Part shown: positions 1 to 10,054 of the stretch, one piece after another
Position numbering within the stretch: the stretch's first letter is position 1
How the letters are laid out: each line of letters begins with the position of its first letter
From: Ga0077555 sp963761475
GTDB lineage: Bacteria; Pseudomonadota; Alphaproteobacteria; Rhizobiales; Hyphomicrobiaceae
NCBI GenBank assembly: GCA_963761475.1
Contig: CAVXGT010000010.1
Coordinates: 1 to 64,000, forward strand
DNA length: 64,000 bases
Direction: 5' to 3'
Program-made: the position numbers and the translations under genes
The notes under the pieces: model-generated
Database searches by the model: none
What the model was told of the DNA's origin: nothing
Seen by the model: only the letters and a program-made list of their open reading frames with translations

Positions 1-1582
<1,582 letters not shown>

Positions 1583-1651
1583 CGTCTTCTCCCAAATCGA
1601 GCCAGCCAGCCTATCATCCGCTAGGACTTCCAGCGAGAGGCGACCCACCCC

Positions 1652-2797
1652 ATGCCCAGCCTCGACTACTGCAATCGCGAAGTGAATCCCGCCGCCTGGG
1701 CCCGCGAGCTCGGCGTCTCCGAGGAGGCGGTGGACCTGTACCTCGACAGCGACGTCCTGGACTTGCACGTCGACTCGTTCATCTGGTGGCGCGTCTTCGG
1801 CTACGACCTGACCAGCGGCACGGGCGAGGACTCTTCGGCGCGCGTTTCTACAGTCAGGTGGACTTCCCGCGATACTCGAGGCGCAGCTGTCCGGCGCAAC
1901 CTGGGTCATTACCACCAACCCCATCCGACGCGCCTCGGTCCGCCCCGAGATTCTGCCGCCAATCTCCGAAGACTGCGCGCGATCCTCGTGAGCGTGCCGG
2001 AGCGAGGTCGAGATCGTCCGAAGCGCGGCCGAGTACCGGCAGGCTCGCGAGGAGGGAAGCACGCAGCATTCATCGGAATTCAAGGCGGCAACGCGCTCGA
2101 TCATTCGCCGGAGGCCCTCGACCTGATTCCCGGACGACCTGGTGCTCCGCGTCACCGTCGTCCACCTGTCGTCCTCGACTCTCGGCGTCACCAGCTCCCC
2201 CCTCACGGCGGCAGAGGGGCTCACCCCGCGGGCGTGAGTTCGTGCGTCGCCTCAACGAAAAACGGATTTTCGTCGACCTCGCCCACATCAGCAAGCGCGG
2301 CTTCTGGGACGCCGTGGAGGTACACGACAAGAGCCAGCCGCTCATGGTGACCCACACGGGCGTGAGTGGCGTCTACGAGCATTGGCGCAACCTCGACGAC
2401 GACCAGCTTCGCGCGATTGCGGACAGCGGTGGCACCATCGGTGTGATGTACCAATCCAGCTTTCTGGAGAACAACTTGCTGGGGCGGCAGCTCGAGGCGT
2501 CCGACATCTCTGCCACATCGTAGCACGGTGGGTGACGATCATGCATCCCTCGGCAGCGACTGGGATGGCGCCATCATCCCGCCCCGGGACATGCCGACGC
2601 CCTTGGAGCTCCCGCGACTGGTCGACGGAATGCTGCGGCGCAGCTGGAGCCCGGAGCGCATCGGCAAGATCCTGGGCGGGAACTTCCTCCGGACCGTCGC
2701 TGCGCTCGCGCGGCTGACGGGGGTGTACTCCCCCGTTCAGCCGAAGACGCGTCAGGCCGAAGCAAGAGACACCGCACCTGCCGAGGTACAGCCATGA
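1652..2797 (+). CDS. Membrane dipeptidase, peptidase M19 family, frameshifted
   Basis: Predicted zinc-dependent dipeptidase of the renal/microsomal dipeptidase family (M19). The N-terminal HVDSFIWWRVFGYDL carries the HxD metal-binding motif. AAFIGIQGGNALD, RIFVDLAHISKRGFWDA, VTHTGVSGVYEHWRNLD and GSDWDGAI follow in the family order, and the C-terminus has the IGKILGGNFLRT helix. The span of about 382 codons matches the family. Several frameshifts lie between 1830 and 2540, so no frame reads through, although all the motifs are present. No signal peptide is seen. It is divergent from ilvD, 69 bp away. The stop overlaps the next start as ATGA at 2794. Confidence 0.85.
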
Positions 2798-3033
2798 TTC
2801 GACTCTCGGTCGACTTCGAGCACTCTTCCCGCAGCTGGTGGGAGCAAGGGGGACAGGAGCTCTGGGACGGGATCAGCGCGGGCTTCGACGAGAGCGTCGT
2901 GGTCCTGGACGAGGACCTGGCGGAGTCCTGGCTCGCCGAGGCGAGGAAGATCCCAGGCTGGGACGACGGCCCCGAGCACGCACCTCACCCGGTCACTGCA
3001 CGACCCATCGAAGCCGACGAGGAGTTCCTATAG
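2794..3033 (+). CDS. Small acidic hypothetical protein (79 aa)
   Basis: This short open frame begins at the ATG that overlaps the dipeptidase stop (ATGA), so it is probably translationally coupled to it. The product is acidic and Trp-rich, with no signal peptide, membrane segment or cysteine motif, and I recognise no family. It contains FDESVVVLDEDLAESW and ends IEADEEFL. It lies 36 bp upstream of the NYN-domain gene and may be in one operon with it. The clean coupling and the absence of frameshifts in a region full of them favour a real gene. Confidence 0.55.
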   Translation: MIRLSVDFEHSSRSWWEQGGQELWDGISAGFDESVVVLDEDLAESWLAEARKIPGWDDGPEHAPHPVTARPIEADEEFL

Positions 3034-3069
3034 GATTTCCCTGCACCACTCCGGTGCGGGGAGAGCCCT

Positions 3070-3855
3070 TTGTCCGATGAACCGCTGATCGCCGTCTTCG
3101 TCGACTTCGAGAACCTCGCCATCGGCGCCCAACAGTCCAAGCAGGGCGCCTTCCGGATCGAGCTGGTCCTGAAGCGCCTGCTGGAGAAGGGCCGCCTCGT
3201 CTTCAAGCGCGCCTACTGCGACTGGGGCAACTACCGCAAGGAGGAGCGCGAGTTCCACAAGCACGGCATCGAGATGGTCTCGATCCCACAGACCAAGATG
3301 AGCGGCAAGAACAGCGCAGACATCCACATGGTCGTGGACGCCCTCGATCTCTGCTACGCGAAGCAGCACATCGACATCTTCGCACTGCTCACCGGCGACA
3401 GCGACTTCTCACCCCTGGTCGCGAAGCTGAAGGAGAACGACAAGCGGGTGATCAGCTGTGGCGTCAAGAGTTCGACCTCGGACCTGCTGGTCGCCGCCTC
3501 CGACGAGTTCATCTATTACGACGACCTGGTCCGAGCGGCGGGGAAACCCAAGGCGAGGGCGAGGCCGCGCTCGGGCATGAAGGCACCGGACGCTGCGGAC
3601 GAGAAGAAGGGCGAGGGCATCGACAAGGTCATGGAGATCATCCACTCCCTGGATCGGGACTACGACCAGATCTGGGGCTCCATGGTGAAGCAGACGGTTC
3701 GGCGGGTGCACCCGGGCTTCAACGAGGAGTACTACGGCTACTCGTCCTTCGCCGCGGTGCTCGAGGAGCTGGCCGATCAGGAGCTGGTCGACCTCGACTT
3801 CGATGCAAAACGAGGCAACTACCTGGTGACGATCCGTGGCGGGAAGCGACGCTGA
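3070..3855 (+). CDS. NYN-domain (PIN-like nuclease) protein with C-terminal OST-HTH/LOTUS domain
   Basis: Predicted RNA-acting protein of 261 residues. Residues 5-160 are a NYN/LabA-like PIN-fold domain: AVFVDFENLA supplies the first acidic residue, NSADIHMVVDAL the central acidic helix and LLTGDSDFSPLVAKL the third acidic site. After a basic linker, residues of about 180-258 (IDKVMEIIHSLDRD... through FAAVLEELADQELVDLDFD) form an OST-HTH/LOTUS winged helix, a domain that binds RNA in other proteins. The start is TTG with a GGGGAGA ribosome site 6-8 bases upstream. The acidic nuclease set looks complete. The cellular target is unknown. Confidence 0.88.
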   Translation: MSDEPLIAVFVDFENLAIGAQQSKQGAFRIELVLKRLLEKGRLVFKRAYCDWGNYRKEEREFHKHGIEMVSIPQTKMSGKNSADIHMVVDALDLCYAKQHIDIFALLTGDSDFSPLVAKLKENDKRVISCGVKSSTSDLLVAASDEFIYYDDLVRAAGKPKARARPRSGMKAPDAADEKKGEGIDKVMEIIHSLDRDYDQIWGSMVKQTVRRVHPGFNEEYYGYSSFAAVLEELADQELVDLDFDAKRGNYLVTIRGGKRR

Positions 3856-5276
3856 GCGTGCGGCCGCTTCTCGGCGGAGAGGTGCGCCGAGACCAACAGG
3901 GCGATCGCTGACCAGCGCTGCCTGCCTCGCGACACTGCTCTGGCTGGGCTGCACCTCCGGTACGGACCAGCGACCGGGCCTGCTGCTCATTACCATCGAC
4001 ACCCTGCGACCCGATCGGCTGGCCTGCTACGGAGGCGACGCCGAGATCGGGACGGGCATCTGCGCCATCGCGAGTCAAGGGACGCGCTTCGTCTGGAGCT
4101 TCTCTCCCGCTCCCTCGACCGCTCCTTCGATCGCGTCGATCCTGACCTCGAGCTGGCCCTCCTCCCACGGCGTGACGCAGTTCGCCACCACGGCGCTCTC
4201 CGAGCAGGCCCGAACCGTGGCCGAGTACCTGAGCGATGCGGGCTACGACACGGCGGCCTTCGTCTGCAACCCCGTGCTCCGGCGCGGCCGTCACTTCGAG
4301 CAGGGCTTTACCATCTACGACGACCGCATGACGCGGCGCGAGCCAAACCGCCCGGAGCTGCAGGAGCGCGAGGCCGGCGAGGTCACCGACGCGGCGCTGG
4401 CCTGGCTGCGCGTGGCGCGGCGCCCCTGGTTCCTCTGGATCCACTACCAGGACCCCCACGGACCCTACGAGCCACCCCATGCCCCGCGGCGGCGCGACCC
4501 GCCGGAGGCCTCCCTGCTTCCGCTGCTGAAGGACCACTCCGGCTACCAGGGGATCCCGGCCTATCAGGCGCTCCCGGGCCTCCGGAGTCTCGAGGCCTAC
4601 GAACAGCGCTACCGGGATGAGATCCGCCACGTGGATCTGCACGTGGCGCGGCTGGTGGCGGGAGCGGATGCCCTCGGGCCCCGGCCCTGGGTGGTGCTCA
4701 CCGCGGATCACGCCGAGGCCTTCGGCGAGGACGGCTACTACTTCGCCCACGGCCACTCGGTGGGGATCGACCAGATCCGGGTGCCGCTTCTGGTGAGGCC
4801 GGCCGAGCCCGGCCCGGGATGGGTCTCGACCCGCCCGGTGAGCGGCGTGGACGTGGCGCCCACACTGCTGCGTGCCGCGGGCATTCCGGTTCCCCGGATC
4901 TTTCAGGGGGAGCCGCTCCCGCTCCGCGCCGCGGACGAGGGAGCGGGCCTGCGAACACTGCTGGCCGAACATCGGGCGCGGGCCGCCGTCGTGGTCGGGT
5001 CGACCTACTACGCCCGGGACCGCCAGCCACTGGCACCGGGCACACCGGACGAGATCACCGGGGGGGGCGCTCCTCCCACTCCCGCCGCGCGTCGCCCAGC
5101 TCACCCCCGACGGCCGCCTTCCGGAGTATCGTTCGGCGCCGCCGGAGAGCGCGGCTCGGCTCGAGTCCCTGCTCGCTCGGGTCCTCCAGTCGAGCGCAGA
5201 GGCGGAGCCGCGCGAAACGCCGCAGCTCACCGAGGCCGAGCGCGAGGCCCTCCGCGCGCTCGGTTACCTCGAGTAG
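3836..5276 (+). CDS. Sulfatase-like protein (alkaline phosphatase superfamily), one frameshift
   Basis: About 480 residues with an N-terminal hydrophobic segment (ATLLWLGCTSG), so probably exported; the lipobox is poor. Metal-binding blocks of the superfamily are clear: LLITIDTLRPDRLACYG at the start and VVLTADHAEAFGEDG with HGHSVG later. Where true sulfatases have C/S-x-P-x-R, this one reads STAPSIASILT, so the nucleophile position is Thr and the Arg is absent. A frameshift in the G run at about 5060 separates the last 70 residues, which end in the LRALGYLE tail shared with the next two genes. The GTG start overlaps the NYN gene by 20 bases. The substrate is unknown. Confidence 0.82.
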
Positions 5277-5280
5277 GCGT

Positions 5281-6542
5281 GTGAAGCGAGCGCGTGGACC
5301 CCTCGCGGCCGCGGCGCTGGCGCTGCTCGCCTGCGGCGAAGCGCCGCCCAGCATCGTGCTCGTCACCCTCGACACGGTGCGGTGTGACCATCTCGGTCTC
5401 TACGGAGGAGCTCGGAGATCTCTCCCCACCTCGACGCCCTCGGCGCACGCGGGCTGGTCCACGAGACCGCCTACACCACGATGCCGACGACGGGCCCCGC
5501 GCACCTCTCGATCTTCACGGGGCTCTACCCCTCGGAGCACGGCTCCCTGGCGAATGGCGAGCCTGTCAGCAGCGAGCACCGGCCCCGCGAGCTCGCGCGC
5601 CGCCTTCGGGACCGCGGCTACGCGACGGCGGCGTTCGTGACCAGCCCGCTGCTCCAGCCGCGGGCGACCGGACTGGTCGGCTTCGAGATCTACGACACCC
5701 CGCGCGGCCTGCTGCGTCCGGGCGAAGACGCGGTCCGTGCTGCGCTGGCCTGGCTCGACGCCGAGCGGCGGCGACCGGTCTTCCTGTGGCTGCACCTCTA
5801 CGACGCCCACGCGCCCTACGGCAGCGCCGACGAGAAGGGGCGGAGCTTTCCGATCGAGCCCGGCCGCTACGGCTGGGTGGACCGCGAGCTCTACGTCGAC
5901 CCAACGGAGCGCGAGAGAACGGCGCAGCGCTACGCGCGGGGCGTTCGCGATGCTGACGCCGCGCTCGGCAGGCTCCTCGATGGGATCGCAGAGCGGATCG
6001 AGCCCCCACCGCTCATCGTGGTGGCCGGCGACCACGGCGAGGCGCTCGGCGAGGTGCTCGATGCCCGCGGCTACGCCTACGACCACGGGGAGTTCCTGGA
6101 CCCGGAGGTGGTCTGCGTGCCGCTGGTCGTCGCCGGCCCCGGGGTCGCGCCTGGACGCTCCCCCGGGGCGGTCTCGCTCCGGGACGTCTACAAGACGCTG
6201 CTCGCAGCCGCGGGCCTGCTCGACCCAGGGTCGGACGGCGAAGAACGGCGCGACCTCCGCACCACCCGCGCGGGCCGGCGCATCGTGGCGGTGGAGCGGC
6301 GGCGCGTCGGCCCGCGAGCGCGAGCCAGCGTGCGCGCCCACGGAGCCGCGGCGTTTGATGGAGCGGAAGGAGTGATCGTGGGCGAGGAGAGCATCCCTCC
6401 TTCCGAGAGCGCTGGTCCCGGAGAGACCGAGCTCTTCCAGGCCGCCCTGCGCCGGTACCAGGCCACGGCGCGCCGCGTCGGAACGCCCGCCGTGGACCCC
6501 GCCCTGGCCGAGGCGCTGCGCAGCCTCGGCTACACCGAGTAA
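5281..6542 (+). CDS. Sulfatase-like lipoprotein (alkaline phosphatase superfamily), one frameshift
   Basis: The start is GTG at 5281, four bases after the preceding stop. The N-terminus ALALLACGEAPPS is a good lipobox with Cys at about residue 18, so an outer-membrane or periplasmic lipoprotein is likely. SIVLVTLDTVRCDHLGLYGG provides the first metal ligands. A frameshift at about 5415 precedes the nucleophile block TMPTTGPAHLSIFTG, again Thr rather than Cys/Ser, with His where Arg is expected. VVAGDHGEALGE and DHGEF complete the metal site. The tail LRSLGYTE is shared with the flanking paralogues. About 420 residues. Confidence 0.83.
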
Positions 6543-6556
6543 CGCCAGCCCGCGCG

Positions 6557-7868
6557 TCAGTCGACGTAGCCGAGAGCCTCCAGCGCCCTGCGGGCCTCCT
6601 CGTCGAGGACGGGGGGCTCGGCGGGCGCTGCCTCCCACGCGTCGACCGCGCTGCCAAGCTCCTCGGGCAGACCGGCGCGGACCATCCCGCCCTGCTCGAG
6701 AGGGTCTTCGTCGAGCCGGAACTCCCGACCTCCGACCCTCCCTCCCCCCAATCCACTTGCGGGGCCAGTCGCGCAAGAAAAAATGATCGGGCTTGCGCCG
6801 GTAGCGCTTGCGCTGGCCGAGGACGGCGGTGCGAGGCGACCGCTCCGCCGTCCCCGCCAACCACGGCCGCAGGTCGAGCCCATCCAGACCGGGCGGAACC
6901 GCAACCCCGGCGAGCGAGAGCAGCGTAGGGGCGATGTCCTCGAGCTGTGCCGACCCCGCAAGGCGGCGCCCCCGCGGCAGGCCGGGCGCCCGCAGCACCA
7001 GCGGCACCCGCACCAGCTCGTCGTGGAGGTTCGCGCCGTGCTCGAGCAGCCCGTGATCCCCGAGCCCCTCGCCGTGGTCCGAGGTTACGATGACGGCAGT
7101 CTGGTCGAGGAGGTCGAGCGCGCGAAGCCCCTCCAGCAGGCGACCCACCTGGGCGTCGGCGTAGCTCACCTCACCGCGGTAGGCGCGGATCAGAGCCGCC
7201 AGCTGCCGGGCGTCTCGGACGCCCGGGGGGACGCGCTTCGCATCGAGGGAGACGGGCGCGTCCTTCGCGATGCGAAATCCGGCGGGAGGGGCATAAGGGG
7301 CGTGGGGGTCGAAGAGGTGGACCCAGACGAAGAAGCGCTCGCCGGCGTGGGCGGTGATCCAGTCCATCGCCGCGTCCACGACCCGCTCGCCTCGCGTCCA
7401 GAAGCGATCCCGGGCGCGTCCCCGCCAGGTGTAGCCCTCCGTCGGTGCGAAGGAGTAGACCTCGAAGCCCCGGCCGAAGCCGAAGCGCTCGTGGACGATG
7501 TAGCTCGATACGAAGGCGGCGGTCGAGAATCCGGCCGCGCGCATCCAGGTGGCCAGGCGGGGCAGCTCGGCGGGTATCGGAACCGCGTTGTCGAGGACGC
7601 GGTGGCGCCAGGGGTGGAGGCCGGTGAAGAGCGACGCGTGAGCCGGTCCGGTGCTCGGCGTGGGCGTGCAGGCCTCGAGGAGCAGCACGCCACCCCGGGC
7701 GAGCGCGTCGATCGCCGGAGTTGGGACCGGTCCGCCATAGGCACCCACGTGATCGGCGCGCAGCGTGTCGACGGTGATGAGCAGGATCCGGCCGACGGGT
7801 GCCGGGGGCGCCGCCGCAGCGGCCAGGGGGAGCGCAGCCACCAGCGCCGCCGCCATCAGAGCGCGCAT
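6557..7868 (-). CDS. Secreted sulfatase-like protein (alkaline phosphatase superfamily), one frameshift
   Basis: Convergent with the previous paralogue, 14 bp away. A signal peptide (MRALMAAALVAALPLAAAAA) is followed by ILLITVDTLRADHVGAYGG, the nucleophile block PSTGPAHASLFTGLHPWRH (Thr at the formylglycine position, His for Arg), VWVHLFDPHAPY, and VTSDHGEGLGDHGLLEHG with the remaining metal ligands. The C-terminus LEALGYVD is reached only after a frameshift in the C-rich tract at about 6745. About 437 residues. It is the third member of this local family and is divergent from the regulated PEP-CTERM region. Hydrolase or transferase activity on a phosphate or sulfate ester is inferred. Confidence 0.84.
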
Positions 7869-7928
7869 GGGGGCAGCCTATCACAAGCCTTCAGCCGCAT
7901 AGAGTGACTGAGGGGAACTCACCCTAAG

Positions 7929-7964
7929 GGAAAAAGTATTCCGCGATTGTGGAACGTGTGTTCC
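7929..7964. promoter_or_regulatory. Tandem GGAA-N6-TTCC dyads, candidate enhancer (upstream activating sequence)
   Basis: Two dyads of the form GGAA-N6-TTCC lie at 7929-7942 and 7951-7964, 22 bp centre to centre, about two helical turns. They sit about 100-125 bp upstream of the -24 element at 8060, the usual position for a sigma-54 activator. An equivalent pair (21 bp spacing) lies at 32003-32037 before another PEP-CTERM gene. Binding by the activator encoded at 30602 is inferred. Confidence 0.6.
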
Positions 7965-8058
7965 GTCGGAAGCAGAGAGGCGACTTGGAGCGCTGCTGAT
8001 CCGCGCTGTAACCATCTGATTCAGCACAGGTTCTCAAAACCGCCCAGAGTTCGTACAA

Positions 8059-8075
8059 CGGCACGCGGTTTGCAC
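8059..8075 (+). promoter_or_regulatory. Sigma-54 (-24/-12) promoter for PEP-CTERM gene
   Basis: CGGCACGCGGTTTGCA matches the -24/-12 consensus TGGCACG-N4-TTGCA apart from the first base. GG at 8060-8061 and GC at 8072-8073 are separated by exactly 10 bases. The predicted start of transcription is about 8085. The next gene on this strand starts at 8223, leaving a leader of about 140 nt. Confidence 0.68.
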
Positions 8076-8094
8076 CTCCCCGATGCAGGGAAGG

Positions 8095-8154
8095 GGATGC
8101 CTGGTGCATCCTAAGGGCTGGCCCCCTTTCCGAGGAGGCCAGCCCTTCATTTTT
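8095..8154 (+). terminator. Two-hairpin leader with intrinsic terminator between promoter and start codon
   Basis: Hairpin 1 is 8095-8111 (6-bp stem GGATGC/GCATCC). Hairpin 2 has an 11-bp perfect stem, 8113-8123 with 8137-8147, followed by cattttt. On the plus strand this has the form of a rho-independent terminator, yet it lies inside the predicted leader of the PEP-CTERM gene. It could end a short RNA of about 70 nt, act as an attenuator, or terminate transcription from upstream. Confidence 0.6.
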
Positions 8155-8222
8155 CGGGCCACGAGAGCCGGGGGAAAGCTCGGAGCGGCTGGGAAGCAGA
8201 GAAGATCGGGAGGATCGGATCG

Positions 8223-8993
8223 ATGGGTGCCATGAGAATCTTGAGTCGGACATTGGTCTTGTGTGCCGCGGTATCGTTTCTGGCCGCGTCCGCCCAGGCG
8301 CTTCCGCTGGGGTTGGGCTGGGGTGACACGGTCACCTCGATGTCGTGGGACGCCATGAAGAACGTTACGGGGGACGGGGCCGCGTTCGACGTTACCCTCG
8401 GCACCAGAGGGGGACTCTTCGCCGACGGGCGCATCACCTCGGTGACCGTCGAGGGGCCCACGACCATCACCCAGTCCAACGTCGACCTGCGCTTCGATCT
8501 CGACCTGCAGTCCCAGAGCCTCAACACAGTCAACTTCCCGGTCGTCAGGGGAAACGGCTACTTCGGCGGCGCGGCGACCGTGACGCCTGATTTCGTGGTG
8601 AAGGAGAACGGACTCAACATCATCTGGGGCGACTTCCTGAGCCTCGTCCGGGTCGGGGGCGAAGTCAACGCCTTGGATACCAGCCCCCAGACACTGAGCG
8701 GCGTGGGGCTGGTCAACATCCTGGGCGGCAACGGGCAATTGGTGAACGCCCTCGGCGGCGTGGGACAAAAAGCGACGCTGTTTCTGTCGGCACAGCTCTC
8801 GAACTTCGCTCCCCCTCTGGGGGGTCTCGCCCTGGACGGGAACATCTACAACTCGAACTTCACGGTAAGTCTTTCGGGAACGCTGACTCCCCTGAACCCG
8901 GCGCCGTTCGTTCCCGAGCCCGGCACGGCGCTCCTGCTGGGCGCTGGGCTGCTCGGCCTGCTCGCCGCGGGGCGGCGCGGCAAGAAGCACTGA
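8223..8993 (+). CDS. PEP-CTERM sorting-domain protein
   Basis: Exported protein of about 256 residues. The signal peptide is MRILSRTLVLCAAVSFLAAS followed by AQA; Met at 8232 is the likelier start. The C-terminal sorting signal is FVPEPGTALLLGAGLLGLLAA followed by a basic tail, the standard PEP motif, membrane helix and Arg/Lys cluster handled by exosortase. The middle is rich in Gly, Thr and Asn with beta-type patterning and no recognised enzyme domain, as is usual for these surface or matrix proteins. No exosortase gene lies in the window. It is driven by the -24/-12 promoter at 8060, and the next PEP-CTERM gene follows after 109 bp. Confidence 0.9.
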   Translation: MGAMRILSRTLVLCAAVSFLAASAQALPLGLGWGDTVTSMSWDAMKNVTGDGAAFDVTLGTRGGLFADGRITSVTVEGPTTITQSNVDLRFDLDLQSQSLNTVNFPVVRGNGYFGGAATVTPDFVVKENGLNIIWGDFLSLVRVGGEVNALDTSPQTLSGVGLVNILGGNGQLVNALGGVGQKATLFLSAQLSNFAPPLGGLALDGNIYNSNFTVSLSGTLTPLNPAPFVPEPGTALLLGAGLLGLLAAGRRGKKH

Positions 8994-9102
8994 GGACGGC
9001 AACGGAAGCAGCAAGAGAGCGGTCCCGCGTGGTAGTCATTTGAATTCGACCAGAAAACGATTCGAATCCGTGAGTAAAGAACTAGGATAGAGGGGGGAGT
9101 GA

Positions 9103-9904
9103 ATGCCCACGCGGGGAATGAAGCTCGGAGCAATCGGCTTGATGCTCTTTGCGGGCGCTCTCCTGTCGTCGACCCCTCCGGCCGCCGCTGCCGAAATCCA
9201 CATCGGGGGCATCGACGCCGAAACCCAGTACACCGGTGCGGGCCTGCCCGTGGGCGACGCCGGGATCTTGACGTTCTGGGATGAATTCAACGCGAATAAC
9301 GATGCTGAACTCGGCGTGGTGGACTCGGAGGACCTCGCGGGCTTCGATCTGATCGGTGGAAAGGTCGGATTCGAGGCGATCCTGAGCGCCACGGGGAATA
9401 CCGGCAACCCGTTCGACCCCGCGACCACCAACGTGAGGAGGGGGCGCTTCGAGGGAACGGGCGGATCGGAGTTCACGATCTACAGCCCCATCGACGACAA
9501 CATCATGCTACTGGTCTTCGACCTGAGCTTCATCGACGTCACAGCAGGCGGACCTCGCCTTCCCGCCCGCCGACCCGGACGGACAGATCTTCCTGGGTGA
9601 TCCGACGGCGACTGCGACTACGTCGCTGCTGACCGTCTCCGGTGGCACACTGAATGCGGTGGTTGGCGGGATCGGCACTCAGGCGAGGCTCAGCATCGAG
9701 ATGGCGACCATCACTCCAGCGCTTCTCGTCAGCACCGATCGGCAAGGCTACCTCAACACCAGCTTCACGAGCGGCGTTGGCGCTCCGCCCGTGGCCACCA
9801 CGAACTGGAACCTCACCATCATCCCGGAGCCGAGCACGGCGGCGCTGCTGGGCTTCTCGTTGCTGGGGGTCCTGGCCGTGGCGCGTCGCAGGGCTCGGCG
9901 GTAG
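9103..9904 (+). CDS. PEP-CTERM sorting-domain protein, one frameshift
   Basis: A signal peptide (MKLGAIGLMLFAGALLSS then TPPAAAA) begins the product, which ends IIPEPSTAALLGFSLLGVLA plus a basic cluster, a canonical PEP-CTERM tail. A frameshift at about 9543 separates the two halves. Read across, the sequence continues AFPPADPDGQIFLGDPTAT without a gap, giving about 267 residues. No catalytic motif is seen, and the body looks like a beta-rich surface protein. No separate promoter is obvious in the 109 bp upstream, so it may be co-transcribed with the first PEP-CTERM gene. Confidence 0.85.
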
Positions 9905-10054
9905 AGGCCCGCCGTTCCCGTCGACTGGGCCGACGCCCGGAGCGCTATGAACTGACAGAGAGATTGCGGAGCGGCCGTGCGGGAAGTGGTGTAGCGGAAT
10001 CTGGGTGTTGATGCTGGTGCTGGCTCACCGTCCCCTTGGCGGCATCCGCCCTCG

